Positions 26,589-36,208 of a stretch of 64,000 nt of DNA are shown one piece after another. Below the pieces are notes generated by a model that saw nothing but the letters and a program-made list of their open reading frames with translations, did not search any database and was not told the origin of the DNA. Position numbers and translations under genes: made by a program. Location: assembly GCF_900143525.1 (NCBI RefSeq), contig NZ_FREZ01000001.1, positions 630,445 through 694,444 on the forward strand, in the 5' to 3' direction. Position 1 is the first letter of the stretch; each line of letters opens with the position of its first letter. Origin of the DNA: Ruegeria sp. Alg231-54 (GTDB lineage: Bacteria > Pseudomonadota > Alphaproteobacteria > Rhodobacterales > Rhodobacteraceae).

Positions 26589-27200
26589 ATGACCGCAAGT
26601 GAAGCGCAACAGATGAATGTCTCGGCAGAGGATCGCATGCGCGCGGATTTCTACAACTTTCTGGGGCTGCTTCTGTCTGCGCCGCCCGATCAGATGCTGC
26701 TGGATCAGGTGGCCGGTCTGACTGGCGACGGCACCGATCTTGGACAGGCCATTCAGGCCATGGCCCGCGTCGCCAAAGTGACCAAGCCCGCCGCAGCGGA
26801 ACGTGAATTCAACGCGCTGTTCATCGGGTTGGGACGCGGCGAACTGCTGCCCTACGCCAGCTTCTACCTTACTGGATTCCTGAATGAGAAACCGCTGGCG
26901 CAGCTTCGCAACGACATGGCAATGCGTGGCATTACCCGATCCCGGAATGTCTTTGAACCGGAAGACAACATCGCCTCATTGATGGAGATGATGGCGGGCA
27001 TGATCGTTGGTCGCTTCGGCGCAGCTGCATCTTTGGAAGACCAGAGGGCATTCTGGAACAAACATATCGGCCCTTGGGCCATGCATTTTTATTCGGATTT
27101 GGAAGGCGCCGAAAACTCTGTTCTCTATGCCTCGATCGGCACAGCCGGTCGGGTCTTCATGGAGATCGAGCGCGAAGCCTTCCGAATGACGGCAGCGTGA
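26589..27200 (+). CDS. TorD/DmsD-type molybdoenzyme chaperone
   Basis: A 203-residue all-helical protein of the TorD family, which binds the TAT signal of a molybdenum or tungsten enzyme and helps cofactor insertion. The family segments EREFNALFIGLGRGELLPYA and the central YxSxYLTGFLNEKPL are visible. The start is the ATG at 26589 (GAAGGA upstream, four bases after the DUF3306 stop). Its client is almost certainly FdhA, encoded 380 bases downstream. Confidence 0.88.
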   Translation: MTASEAQQMNVSAEDRMRADFYNFLGLLLSAPPDQMLLDQVAGLTGDGTDLGQAIQAMARVAKVTKPAAAEREFNALFIGLGRGELLPYASFYLTGFLNEKPLAQLRNDMAMRGITRSRNVFEPEDNIASLMEMMAGMIVGRFGAAASLEDQRAFWNKHIGPWAMHFYSDLEGAENSVLYASIGTAGRVFMEIEREAFRMTAA

Positions 27201-27261
27201 AGCGCTGTCACTCACCAGCGCCCCAAGGGGTGCTAACTCGCAAATGGGAGAGGAGAAACCC

Positions 27262-27450
27262 ATGAGCAAGACCAAGGAAGAAGGCGCAACGCGCCGCGAC
27301 TTCCTCAAACTGGCTGGAACCGCAGCGCCCGCTGCCGTTGCCGCCGCCAGCCTGAGCGGAAAAGCCGAGGCAGCCGAGCTGCCTACGGATGAGACCCGCA
27401 TTCAGGATACCGCGCACACGCGCGCATACTTGAAAAGCGCACGCTTCTAG
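27262..27450 (+). CDS. Small twin-arginine signal protein of the formate dehydrogenase region
   Basis: A 62-residue protein almost wholly made of a TAT signal (RRDFLKLAGTAAPAAVAAAS) plus a tail of about 30 residues ending AYLKSARF. Proteins of this type are conserved before formate dehydrogenase alpha genes. The start at 27262 has GAGAGGAG upstream. It may anchor or escort the enzyme complex during TAT export, but this is inference. Confidence 0.85.
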   Translation: MSKTKEEGATRRDFLKLAGTAAPAAVAAASLSGKAEAAELPTDETRIQDTAHTRAYLKSARF

Positions 27451-27578
27451 CGCGACGACAGCGCCCGGCTCTAACCCGGACGAGGTCACACCCGACTGAC
27501 GGTTGCGATTGGCCCTGACGTCGGCACCAGCAGTACCAAGCCAGCCGTGGCTCACACGGCGCGCAAGGGAGGAAACAA

Positions 27579-30473
27579 ATGCTTAGGAAAAAGACCAACG
27601 GGGTTGCGAGACGCCCCCAGCGGACAAGTATCCTGTCCCAGGTCGGCGAGAAAACCGTCGATCGCCGCGCATTCCTGCGTGGCTCGGGCCTGACGATCGG
27701 CGGCCTTGCCGCGATCAGCGCCACGGGTGGAACCGTGACGCCAGCCAGTGCCCAGACAGCGGCCAATCAGGCCGTCGAAAATATCAAATCCATATGCACC
27801 CACTGCTCGGTCGGCTGTACCGTCGTCGCCGAAGTGCAGAACGGCGTCTGGATCGGGCAAGAGCCCGGTTGGGATAGCCCGTTCAATCTGGGCGGACATT
27901 GCGCCAAGGGGGCGGCAGTTCGCGAGCATGCCCATGGCGAGCGTCGCCTTAAGTATCCGATGAAGAAGGAAGGCGGAGAGTGGAAGCGCATCAGCTGGGA
28001 AGAGGCGATCAACGAGATCGGCGACGGCATGATGAGCATCCGCGAGGAATCCGGGCCGGACAGCGTCTATTGGCTGGGTTCTGCGAAACATAACAACGAA
28101 CAGGCCTACCTGTTCCGCAAGTTCGCCGCCTATTGGGGCACGAACAACGTGGACCATCAGGCCCGTATCTGCCACTCGACCACTGTTGCGGGTGTTGCGA
28201 ACACATGGGGCTACGGCGCCATGACCAATTCGTATAACGACATCCATAATTCTCGGGCCATCTTCATCATCGGCGGCAACCCAGCCGAGGCGCACCCCGT
28301 CTCGCTGTTGCATGTTCTGCGCGCGAAAGAGCAGAACAACGCGCCACTGATTGTCTGCGACCCGCGCTTTACGCGCACCGCGGCGCATGCGGATGAATAT
28401 GTCCGCTTCCGTCCTGGTACAGACGTCGCCTTGGTCTGGGGTATTCTGTGGCACATCTTCGACAACGGATGGGAGGACAAAGAGTTCATCCGCACCCGTG
28501 TCTGGGGCATGGATCAGATCCGTGAAGAGGTTGCCAAGTGGAACCCGGATGAGGTCGAGCGCGTCACCGGCACCCCCGGTTCGCAGCTAAAGCGTGTTGC
28601 ACGCACCATGGCCAACAACCGTCCCGGTACGGTGATCTGGTGTATGGGTGGTACGCAGCACACCAACGGCAATAACAACACCCGCGCCTACTGCGTGCTA
28701 CAGCTTGCGCTTGGCAACATGGGCACCTCGGGTGGTGGCACCAACATCTTCCGCGGCCATGACAATGTTCAGGGCGCAACGGACCTTGGGGTTCTGTCCC
28801 ACACCCTGCCCGGCTATTATGGCCTGTCAAAAGGTGCATGGGGTCACTGGGCACGTGTCTGGGGTGAAGAACCCGAATGGCTGGCGGGCCAGTTCGCCAC
28901 GATCAAGGACAAGGAAGGCAAGGACAAACCGCTTCAGAACGAGCGCGGCATCCCGGTCTCCCGCTGGATCGATGGTGTTCTGGAAGACCCGGCAAACATG
29001 GATCAGGACAACAACGTCCGTGCCATGGTGCTGTGGGGCCACGCGCCCAACTCGCAGACCCGGATGACGGAAATGAAGACGGCGATGGAGAAGCTGGACA
29101 TGCTGGTCGTGATCGACCCGTATCCCACCGTCTCGGCCGTTCTGCATGATCGCACTGATGGCGTCTACCTGTTGCCCGCCTGTACGCAGTTCGAAACCCG
29201 CGGCTCGGTCACGGCATCGAACCGCTCGCTGCAGTGGCGTGACAAGGTTGTGGAACCGCTGTTCGAAAGTCTGCCGGACGAGGTCATCATGGCCAAGTTC
29301 GCCAACAAGTTTGGATGGGCAGATCGGCTATTCCGCAATATCGAGATGGAAGATCCCGAAACCCCGAATGTTGAAAGCATCACGCGTGAGTTCAACTCGG
29401 GCCTCTGGACCATCGGATATACTGGTCAGTCACCGGAACGTCTGAAAAGCCACATGGCCAACCAGCACACGTTCGACAGAACCACGCTGCAGGCCATTGG
29501 TGGACCCAACGACGGAGAGTATTACGGTCTACCCTGGCCTTGCTGGGGAACGGCTGAGATGGGTCATACGGGGACACCAAACCTCTATGACATGTCCAAA
29601 CCGGTGGCCGAAGGCGGCCTGACCTTCCGCGCCCGTTTCGGTGTGGAACGCGACGGTGACAACCTGCTGGCCGAAGGGGTCTATAGTGTCGGGTCGGAAA
29701 TTCAGGATGGATACCCTGAATTTACGATGCAGATGCTGATGGACCTTGGCTGGGATGGCGATCTAACGGCTGAGGAACGCGCGGCCATCGACGCCGTTGC
29801 GGGACCAGAGACCAACTGGAAGACCGACCTTTCCGGCGGCATCCAGCGGGTCGCGATCGAGCATGGCTGTGCGCCCTTCGGGAACGCCAAGGCCCGCGCG
29901 GTTGTCTGGACCTTCCCGGATCCGATCCCAATCCATCGCGAGCCGTTGTATACTCCGCGTCGCGATCTGGTAGAGGACTATCCGACCTACGAGGACCGTC
30001 AGGCCTATCGCCTACCCACGCTCTATGCATCGATCCAAAAGAACGACTTTTCAAAGGATTATCCGATAATCCTAACGTCTGGTCGTCTGGTCGAGTATGA
30101 GGGCGGCGGCGATGAGTCACGGTCGAACCCGTGGCTGGCCGAGCTGCAGCAAGACATGTTCGTCGAGATCAATCCGCGCGATGCCAACAATCTGGGCATT
30201 CGTGACGGGGCACAGGTCTGGGTCGAAGGTCCCGAGGGCGGCAAGGTCAAGGTGATGGCGATGCTGACCAACAGGGTCGGTGCCGGCGTGGCCTTCATGC
30301 CGTTCCACTTTGGCGGCCATTTTCAGGGCGAAGACCAGCGGAAAAAATACCCTGCTGGTGCCGACCCCTATGTCTTGGGTGAAAGTTCCAACACCGCCCA
30401 GACCTATGGCTATGATTCAGTAACCCAGATGCAAGAGACCAAGTGTACTCTCTGCAAGATCTCGGCAGCGTAA
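27579..30473 (+). CDS. fdhA: Formate dehydrogenase catalytic (alpha) subunit, TAT-exported
   Basis: A 964-residue molybdopterin/tungstopterin oxidoreductase of the DMSO reductase family that oxidises formate to CO2. The TAT signal [10 protein letters not shown] is near residues 28-37. One 4Fe-4S cluster is ligated by Cys73, Cys76, Cys80 and Cys108. The metal ligand is Cys198 in ARICHSTTV, where E. coli FdnG has selenocysteine, and no in-frame TGA is used. The conserved His follows at 199. A GGGAGGA ribosome site precedes the ATG. With FdhB and FdhC it forms a periplasm-facing respiratory enzyme that feeds electrons to quinone. The tup genes nearby favour tungsten as the metal. Confidence 0.94.
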   Translation: MLRKKTNGVARRPQRTSILSQVGEKTVDRRAFLRGSGLTIGGLAAISATGGTVTPASAQTAANQAVENIKSICTHCSVGCTVVAEVQNGVWIGQEPGWDSPFNLGGHCAKGAAVREHAHGERRLKYPMKKEGGEWKRISWEEAINEIGDGMMSIREESGPDSVYWLGSAKHNNEQAYLFRKFAAYWGTNNVDHQARICHSTTVAGVANTWGYGAMTNSYNDIHNSRAIFIIGGNPAEAHPVSLLHVLRAKEQNNAPLIVCDPRFTRTAAHADEYVRFRPGTDVALVWGILWHIFDNGWEDKEFIRTRVWGMDQIREEVAKWNPDEVERVTGTPGSQLKRVARTMANNRPGTVIWCMGGTQHTNGNNNTRAYCVLQLALGNMGTSGGGTNIFRGHDNVQGATDLGVLSHTLPGYYGLSKGAWGHWARVWGEEPEWLAGQFATIKDKEGKDKPLQNERGIPVSRWIDGVLEDPANMDQDNNVRAMVLWGHAPNSQTRMTEMKTAMEKLDMLVVIDPYPTVSAVLHDRTDGVYLLPACTQFETRGSVTASNRSLQWRDKVVEPLFESLPDEVIMAKFANKFGWADRLFRNIEMEDPETPNVESITREFNSGLWTIGYTGQSPERLKSHMANQHTFDRTTLQAIGGPNDGEYYGLPWPCWGTAEMGHTGTPNLYDMSKPVAEGGLTFRARFGVERDGDNLLAEGVYSVGSEIQDGYPEFTMQMLMDLGWDGDLTAEERAAIDAVAGPETNWKTDLSGGIQRVAIEHGCAPFGNAKARAVVWTFPDPIPIHREPLYTPRRDLVEDYPTYEDRQAYRLPTLYASIQKNDFSKDYPIILTSGRLVEYEGGGDESRSNPWLAELQQDMFVEINPRDANNLGIRDGAQVWVEGPEGGKVKVMAMLTNRVGAGVAFMPFHFGGHFQGEDQRKKYPAGADPYVLGESSNTAQTYGYDSVTQMQETKCTLCKISAA

Positions 30474-30484
30474 GGAGAACGATA

Positions 30485-31078
30485 ATGGCTAGAGCAAAGT
30501 TTCTCTGCGACGCTGAACGCTGCATCGAGTGCAACGCCTGCGTAACCGCGTGCAAGAACGAGCACGAGGTGCCTTGGGGCATCAACCGCCGCAGGGTGGT
30601 GACAATCAATGACGGCAACCCGGGCGAACGCTCGATCTCGGTGGCCTGTATGCATTGCTCGGATGCGCCTTGCATGGCGGTGTGCCCGGTCGACTGCTTC
30701 TATCAGAACGAAGAAGGCGTCGTCCTGCACTCCAAGGACCTGTGCATTGGCTGCGGTTATTGCTTCTATGCGTGCCCGTTCGGCGCGCCGCAATACCCGC
30801 AGGCGGGCAACTTCGGATCACGTGGCAAGATGGACAAATGTACCTTCTGCGCCGGTGGTCCTGAAGAAAACAACTCGACCGCAGAGTTCGCAAAGTATGG
30901 TCGCAACCGGATCGCTGAGGGCAAACTGCCCATCTGCGCCGAGATGTGTTCCACCAAGGCCCTGCTCGCCGGTGACGGCGATGTTGTGTCCGCCATCTAC
31001 CGTGAGCGCGTCGTGGCGCGCGGGTTTGGCTCGGGCGCATGGGGTTGGGGCACAGCCTACGACCAGAAAGACGGCTAA
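30485..31078 (+). CDS. fdhB: Formate dehydrogenase iron-sulfur (beta) subunit
   Basis: A 197-residue electron-transfer subunit with four 4Fe-4S clusters of the NrfC/DmsB type: [37 protein letters not shown] and the split set CTFC...[10 protein letters not shown]. It has no signal of its own and would travel with FdhA through TAT. No C-terminal membrane helix is present, unlike FdnH of E. coli. AAGGAG lies seven bases before the ATG at 30485. Confidence 0.93.
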   Translation: MARAKFLCDAERCIECNACVTACKNEHEVPWGINRRRVVTINDGNPGERSISVACMHCSDAPCMAVCPVDCFYQNEEGVVLHSKDLCIGCGYCFYACPFGAPQYPQAGNFGSRGKMDKCTFCAGGPEENNSTAEFAKYGRNRIAEGKLPICAEMCSTKALLAGDGDVVSAIYRERVVARGFGSGAWGWGTAYDQKDG

Positions 31079-31098
31079 ATCCGTCTTCATGAACCAAA

Positions 31099-31126
31099 CA
31101 GACGACCCACTTTCGTGGGTCGTCTG
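31099..31126 (+). other. Intercistronic 12-bp hairpin between fdhB and fdhC
   Basis: A perfect twelve-base stem (31099-31110 with 31115-31126) with a TTTC loop, not followed by a U-tract (AACAGGGATTTTGA). It lies 25 bases before the fdhC start. Partial termination, RNase-directed processing or stabilisation of the fdhAB message is possible. Confidence 0.7.
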
Positions 31127-31151
31127 AACAGGGATTTTGACCGAGGCTCAG

Positions 31152-32357
31152 ATGATCCGCTTACTCGCCGTATTGCTGCTGACATTTTCGATGGCCCAAA
31201 CCGCCATCGCCCAATCAAGTGAAACCGAAGCCGCCGCACCTGCCGACAGGACGGCGACTGGTGGCGCGACTACGCTTGAGGATATCATGGCGCGCCAGCG
31301 AGGCGAAAAGGTGGATGACAGCTATCGCTCGGACAATACCGGCCAAAGTAACGCCGAAGGCCTGCTTGGCCAGTTGGGCACGCGCGGAATTGCCTCGGAC
31401 AGCGATGTCTATCGCGCACTTCGCTACGGCTCGGCAGAAGTGACCGTGTCTTCTCATGGACCGGCCGCAACTGTACTGATCCAGGACGGCGGCATGTGGT
31501 GGCTGAATTTTCGCACCGGTCCTTTGCGTGAATACGGATCTTACATCATCGGCGGTATGCTTGTTCTGTTGCTGCTGTTTTTCCTGATCCGCGGAAAGAT
31601 CAAGATTGATGGTGAAAAGACCGGGCGGAAGATTCTGCGATTCAACGGGATCGAGCGGTTCGGGCACTGGTTGTTTGCCGGGTCCTTCCTGATCCTGGGC
31701 ATCACCGGCCTGTTGACTTTGTATGGCCGTGATTTCCTGATCCCAATCTTCGGCAAGGAAGGGTTCGCGGCAATTGCCCAGGGCTGCAAATGGCTGCACA
31801 ACAACCTGGCTTGGGCCTTTATGCTAGGGCTGATCATCGTGACCGTGAACTGGATTTCTAACAACATCCCGAACCGCACCGACCTGAAATGGCTGGCTGC
31901 TGGGGGCGGATTGTTCACCAAAGGCAGCCACCCACCCGCCAAGAAATTCAACGCCGGGCAAAAGATCATATTCTGGCTCTGTATTCTGCTGGGCGTCTCG
32001 ATCAGCCTGTCCGGTCTGTCGTTGCTGTTCCCATTCGAAATGCCACTGTTTGCCAAGACTTTCTCAATCGCGAATTCGACTGGTATTCCGCAGATGCTGG
32101 GCCTGAACCTGCCCGTGCAGATGTCCCCGCAGGAAGAGATGCAATACGCCCAGATCTGGCACGTTATGGTCGCCTATGCGTTCATCGCGATCATTCTTGC
32201 CCACATCTATTTGGGATCGGTCGGCATGGAAGGTGCGTTTGACGCCATGGGAACCGGCGAGGTGGAAGAGCAATGGGCCCGCGAGCATCACTCGCTGTGG
32301 CTGGAAGAGGTGCAGGCAAAAGAGGCCAGCGAAGGGGCGGCCTCGCCCGCCGAATAA
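31152..32357 (+). CDS. fdhC: Formate dehydrogenase cytochrome b556 (gamma) subunit
   Basis: A 401-residue membrane protein. A signal peptide (IRLLAVLLLTFSMAQTAIA) is followed by a soluble N-terminal region of about 100 residues, then the FdnI/FdoI-type membrane part with helices from about residue 125. His residues in RFGHWLFAGSFL, CKWLHNNLAW and QIWHVMVAYAF are likely haem b ligands. It passes electrons from FdhB to the quinone pool. The start is the ATG at 31152 (GAGG upstream); a TTG at 31137 is less likely. The stop TAA abuts the next ATG. Confidence 0.88.
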   Translation: MIRLLAVLLLTFSMAQTAIAQSSETEAAAPADRTATGGATTLEDIMARQRGEKVDDSYRSDNTGQSNAEGLLGQLGTRGIASDSDVYRALRYGSAEVTVSSHGPAATVLIQDGGMWWLNFRTGPLREYGSYIIGGMLVLLLLFFLIRGKIKIDGEKTGRKILRFNGIERFGHWLFAGSFLILGITGLLTLYGRDFLIPIFGKEGFAAIAQGCKWLHNNLAWAFMLGLIIVTVNWISNNIPNRTDLKWLAAGGGLFTKGSHPPAKKFNAGQKIIFWLCILLGVSISLSGLSLLFPFEMPLFAKTFSIANSTGIPQMLGLNLPVQMSPQEEMQYAQIWHVMVAYAFIAIILAHIYLGSVGMEGAFDAMGTGEVEEQWAREHHSLWLEEVQAKEASEGAASPAE

Positions 32358-33620
32358 ATGCGCAAGTTGGTTCTGGCTCTGGCGTTGATGCCCCTGCCCG
32401 CAATGGCCGAGTTCTTTACACTCAAGGGCCACGGCGGACCCATCATGGGGATCGCCACAGCACCCGATGGCCGGATCGCCACGGCCAGCTTTGACAACTC
32501 GGTCGGTGTTTGGACGGATCAATCCCCAAAATGGTTGGAAGGCCACGAAGCCGCCGTCAATTCGGTCGTTTTTAACGGCACCGCCATCTATTCGGCAGGA
32601 GATGACTTCACTCTGCGCCGGTGGCCCGGAGGTCAGGTTGTAGGTCAGCACAAAGGCAAGATCGTGGGCGTGGCCGCATCCAAAACCCACGTGGCAACGG
32701 CCAGTTGGGACGGCACAATCGGTCTATGGCCGGTTGACGGTTCGGCGTCGTCGATCCTTGGCCCCATTGGCAGTGGCATAAACGCCGTCGAATTCTCGAC
32801 CGATGGTTCACAGCTCTATTCCGCAAGCATCGACGGGTCATTGCGCATATGGGACATCGCCAGCGGGCAGGAAACCAACCGATTCGTGGAACATGGCTTT
32901 GGTATCAACGAACTGGTGCTGAACGAGCAGGACAACTGGATTGCTTATGGCGCAGTCGACGGTGTCACCCGCATCCTTGACCTGACAACCGGTGATGAGC
33001 GTGATTTCACCTTGGAACGCCGACCGATCCTTGCATTGGCGCTTAGCCCGGATCGCAGCATGCTGGCTGTCGGAGATGGCGAAGGCTATATCATGGTGAT
33101 CGACACGGTCGAATGGCGTATCGCGCAGGATTTCAGGGCCACCTTACGCGGCCCGGTCTGGGCGCTGGCCTTCTCGCCGGATGGTCAAAACCTGCATGCC
33201 GGCGGCATTGACGAGGCCATGTACAGCTGGCCGGTCGCCTCGCTTGGCGATCAGGAACAGATGGCCGCGGCAGAGCCCAGCTTTTTGAAGGACCCTGAAG
33301 AAATGGAAAACGGGGAACGCCAGTTTGCGCGCAAATGTTCGATTTGCCACAGCCTGACACCCGACGGGCAACGGCGCGCGGGTCCAACGCTGCATGGTGT
33401 GTTCGGGCGCAAGGCCGGTACGCTTGCGGGATATTTTTACTCGGACACGCTGCAAGACTCTGATATCATTTGGAATGAAGAAACGATAAACGCTCTGTTT
33501 GACGAAGGGCCGGACCATTTCATTCCGGGGTCGAAGATGCCGATGCAACGGATCACCGAACTCAGGGACAGGGACGACCTTATCGCCTTTCTGCGCCGTG
33601 CTACGGCGCCAGAAAATTGA
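32358..33620 (+). CDS. WD40 beta-propeller fused to cytochrome c
   Basis: A 420-residue exported protein. A signal peptide (RKLVLALALMPLPAMA) is followed by six to seven WD40-like repeats (for example ATASFDNSVGVW, YSASIDGSLRIWD) over about 20-310, then a cytochrome c domain with Cys327-x-x-Cys330-His331 and probable axial Met394 or Met396 (SKMPMQ). The start ATG directly follows the fdhC stop without a gap, so it belongs to the formate dehydrogenase operon. Probable role: periplasmic electron transfer with a docking propeller. The two domains are each common; the fusion is not. Confidence 0.88.
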   Translation: MRKLVLALALMPLPAMAEFFTLKGHGGPIMGIATAPDGRIATASFDNSVGVWTDQSPKWLEGHEAAVNSVVFNGTAIYSAGDDFTLRRWPGGQVVGQHKGKIVGVAASKTHVATASWDGTIGLWPVDGSASSILGPIGSGINAVEFSTDGSQLYSASIDGSLRIWDIASGQETNRFVEHGFGINELVLNEQDNWIAYGAVDGVTRILDLTTGDERDFTLERRPILALALSPDRSMLAVGDGEGYIMVIDTVEWRIAQDFRATLRGPVWALAFSPDGQNLHAGGIDEAMYSWPVASLGDQEQMAAAEPSFLKDPEEMENGERQFARKCSICHSLTPDGQRRAGPTLHGVFGRKAGTLAGYFYSDTLQDSDIIWNEETINALFDEGPDHFIPGSKMPMQRITELRDRDDLIAFLRRATAPEN

Positions 33621-33634
33621 GCCGGAGGAGACCT

Positions 33635-33760
33635 ATGAAAGCCTTTCTTGCTGCTGTCGCCGTAATGGCGGTGATCACTGTCGCCGCGCCTTTTACGCTG
33701 CAACAGATCGGTTTCAGTGCTGCGGATGCCGGCACTAGCTCGGCTGTGCGTCTCGACTGA
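33635..33760 (+). CDS. 41-residue membrane or secreted peptide in the formate dehydrogenase operon
   Basis: A small frame with a perfect GGAGGAG ribosome site seven bases before the ATG. It lies 14 bases after the cytochrome stop and ends exactly one base before the ATG of the regulator gene. The sequence has one hydrophobic helix (KAFLAAVAVMAVITVAAPF) and a short polar tail that ends in VRLD. It is either a single-pass micropeptide or a signal-like secreted peptide. Not recognised by name; the operon position and ribosome site argue that it is real. Confidence 0.72.
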   Translation: MKAFLAAVAVMAVITVAAPFTLQQIGFSAADAGTSSAVRLD

Positions 33761-34633
33761 ATGTCCGAATATCTGACCACCAAGGAACTGGCCGATCTGC
33801 TGCGCATTGGCGAGCGTAAGGCCTATGATCTTGCCTCATCGGGTGAGGTGCCTTGCGTACGCGCCATGGGCAAACTGCTGTTCCCACGAGCCGAGGTGAT
33901 CGCCTGGCTCAACGCATCACGATCTGGTCCGCATGTGGCCGAGCCGCCTCTGCCCCCGATTGTCGCAGGCAGCCATGATCCGCTGCTGGACTGGGCGCTG
34001 CGCGAAAGTGGTTCGGGGTTGGCGACCTATTATGATGGCTCATTCGATGGACTGACCCGCCTGAAAGACCGCAACGCGCAGGCGGCAGCGCTACATATTC
34101 ATGAGGATGGCGGTTTCAACACCCAGACCCTGAAAGACGCTTTGGGTGAGGCCCCGGTCGTTCTGTTCGAAGTCGCGCAGCGGGAGCGTGGGTTGTTGCT
34201 GGCACCGGGCGCGTCGGATATTCAGGGTTTTGCGCAGCTAAAAGGCCGTCGTGTCATCTTGCGTCAGGACAGCGCGGCCAGCCAGCGGTTGTTCGACGCA
34301 CAGCTTGAGGCCCACGAAATAACCCGCAACGATCTGGAAACCCTTCCCACCTGCGCCCGCACAGAAGAAGAGTTAGCCATTGCCCTGCATGACAACAAGG
34401 CCGAGGTCGGGTTCGGACTAGGCGCATTGGCTGGGCTGTACGATCTGGAGTTTGTTCCGACGCATACCGAACGCCTGGACCTGGCGATTTGGCGTCGAGC
34501 CTATTTCGATGACCCGATGCTGAAATTGCTCAGCTTTGTGCAGTCCGACCGGTTCCTGACCCGCGCCGATGAATTTGGTGGTTACGACCTGTCCGGTCTG
34601 GGAACGATCCACCACAACGGCGCCAGCGGGTGA
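33761..34633 (+). CDS. Excisionase-type HTH regulator with periplasmic-binding-protein-like sensor
   Basis: A 290-residue one-component regulator. Residues 1-55 are a MerR/excisionase-like DNA-binding domain (LTTKELADLLRIGERKAYDL). Residues 70-285 are a PBP-like (PF12727-type) domain related to molybdate/tungstate binding proteins (SGSGLATYYDGSFDGLTRL and the later RRVILRQDSAASQRLFDA). It has no signal peptide, so it acts in the cytoplasm. It is last in the formate dehydrogenase operon and convergent with tupA five bases away. Sensing tungstate or molybdate to control fdh and tup is the natural inference, not shown. Confidence 0.85.
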   Translation: MSEYLTTKELADLLRIGERKAYDLASSGEVPCVRAMGKLLFPRAEVIAWLNASRSGPHVAEPPLPPIVAGSHDPLLDWALRESGSGLATYYDGSFDGLTRLKDRNAQAAALHIHEDGGFNTQTLKDALGEAPVVLFEVAQRERGLLLAPGASDIQGFAQLKGRRVILRQDSAASQRLFDAQLEAHEITRNDLETLPTCARTEEELAIALHDNKAEVGFGLGALAGLYDLEFVPTHTERLDLAIWRRAYFDDPMLKLLSFVQSDRFLTRADEFGGYDLSGLGTIHHNGASG

Positions 34634-34637
34634 TCCC

Positions 34638-35453
34638 TTATTTCGCGTTCGGAAAAAACAGCTGCTGACCGTTCAACTCAAAGGCCTCGATGGCTGCCTG
34701 CCCGTCCGGACCGATCAACCAGTCGATGAACCGTTGGCCAGCCGCCGCCCGTACACCCGCATGTTTTTCAGGGTTCACCAGAATGACGCCGTATTGGTTG
34801 AACAAGCGCGGATCACCTTCGACCAACACCTCAAGGTTTCCTCGGTTGCCAAAGGACTCCCACGTCGCACGATCCGTCAGGGTATAAGCATCCATGCCAC
34901 TGGCCACGTTCAACGTCGCGCCCATGCCTGAACCGGTTTCCCTGTACCACGTACCCGATGCCGCAGCAGGATCTACTCCGGCGTCGTTCCAGTGGCGCAT
35001 TTCGGCCTTATGGGTCCCGCTGTCGTCCCCGCGTGATGCAAAGGGGACTTCGGCCTCAGATACCGCGGTCAAAGCGGCCACGATATCCGATCCGCCCTTC
35101 ACCTTGGCCGGGTCTGATTTGGGACCGACAAGAACGAAGTCATTATACATCACGTCAAATCGTTCAACGCCCCAGCCGTCTTCGACAAACTGCTCCTCGT
35201 CGGCCTTTGCATGGACCAAAAGAACGTCACCATCCCCATTGATTGCGTTACGGATCGCCTGCCCGGTGCCCACAGCAACAACGCGCACGTCGATCCCGGT
35301 TTCCGCCTCGAACCAAGGAAGGATGTAATCCAACAGTCCCGAATTTTGGGTCGAGGTCGTTGATTGCACCACAATAAATGGTTCTTCGGCCAAGGCCGGA
35401 CCTGAAAACAAGCCAAGTGAAACCAATGCTGCCCGAATGAAATTCCGGATCAT
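34638..35453 (-). CDS. tupA: Tungstate ABC transporter substrate-binding protein TupA
   Basis: A 271-residue periplasmic receptor with signal peptide (to about residue 22, PALA-EE). The tungstate-binding family motif TTSTQNSGL (residues 32-40) is intact, and SRGDDSGTHKAE holds the second oxyanion-contact segment. The TTTS/TTST motif separates TupA from ModA. It is the last gene of the tupB-tupC-tupA set on the minus strand. Tungsten uptake fits the adjacent formate dehydrogenase. Confidence 0.92.
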   Translation of the reverse strand: MIRNFIRAALVSLGLFSGPALAEEPFIVVQSTTSTQNSGLLDYILPWFEAETGIDVRVVAVGTGQAIRNAINGDGDVLLVHAKADEEQFVEDGWGVERFDVMYNDFVLVGPKSDPAKVKGGSDIVAALTAVSEAEVPFASRGDDSGTHKAEMRHWNDAGVDPAAASGTWYRETGSGMGATLNVASGMDAYTLTDRATWESFGNRGNLEVLVEGDPRLFNQYGVILVNPEKHAGVRAAAGQRFIDWLIGPDGQAAIEAFELNGQQLFFPNAK

Positions 35454-35473
35454 TCTAAACTCCAGATTTATTA

Positions 35474-36208
35474 TTATGTCACCAATCCGCCCGCAAGATA
35501 CTTGCGCGAGGCATCACTTTTGGGATCGTCCAATACCTGACGCGCATCGCCATGTTCAACCACATGACCGCCCTGCATCATGACGACATCCGATGCCAGC
35601 CGGCGCGCCTGACCGATGTCATGGGTCACCATGACAATGCGCACCCCCCCTTCTGATGCGCGCAGGATCATCCGCTCAATCACCTGAGTGGCGCCGGGGT
35701 CCAGCGCGCTGGTCGGTTCGTCCAGAAACAAGGTATCCGGGTCCAGCGCCAGCGCGCGCAGGATGGCCAGCCGCTGCGCCTCACCTCCCGACAGCGATCT
35801 GGCCGCTTGCCGTGCTTTGCCATCAAGCCCGCCTTGGGCCAGCAAATCAGCAATACGCGTCTTGCGAGCAACGCGCTGCAGGCCCTGCCGTTTCAGGACA
35901 AAATCCAGATTGGCTGCAACGGACCGGCGCAGCAAGACGGGTTGCTGAAACACCATCGCCTGCCGGGCCTTGTGATCAGCATTCAAAGGAACTCCATCTT
36001 GCTCCACGTACCCTTTGTCCGGCGCAATCAGCCCATGCAGGCACCGCAGCAACAGGCTTTTGCCCGCGCCGTTCGGTCCAAGGATTAAGGTCGGCCCCGG
36101 CCCGCTCAATGTCAGGTGCGGAACGTCCAGCAATGCGGTGCCATTACGCGCAATCTGCAATCCGTTAACGGTGATACGCCGCGCCATTTCCGAGACCAGA
36201 TCACGCAT
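35474..36208 (-). CDS. tupC: Tungstate ABC transporter ATP-binding protein TupC
   Basis: A 244-residue ABC ATPase with Walker A GPNGAGKS, signature LSGGEAQRLA, Walker B TLFLDEPT and the H-loop VTHD. It overlaps the tupB stop by eight bases and has AAGGA upstream of the ATG at 36208. It energises tungstate import with TupA and TupB. No C-terminal molbindin domain is present, as usual for TupC. Confidence 0.9.
   Translation of the reverse strand: MRDLVSEMARRITVNGLQIARNGTALLDVPHLTLSGPGPTLILGPNGAGKSLLLRCLHGLIAPDKGYVEQDGVPLNADHKARQAMVFQQPVLLRRSVAANLDFVLKRQGLQRVARKTRIADLLAQGGLDGKARQAARSLSGGEAQRLAILRALALDPDTLFLDEPTSALDPGATQVIERMILRASEGGVRIVMVTHDIGQARRLASDVVMMQGGHVVEHGDARQVLDDPKSDASRKYLAGGLVT

Noticed and set aside
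28161..28178. Possible selenocysteine site in FdhA
   Set aside because: The codon at the metal-ligand position is TGC (Cys198), and no in-frame TGA is present, so no recoding is needed.
27552..28454. A 300-codon minus-strand open frame over the fdhA start
   Set aside because: It is antisense to the conserved TAT signal and Fe-S motif of FdhA and its protein resembles no family.
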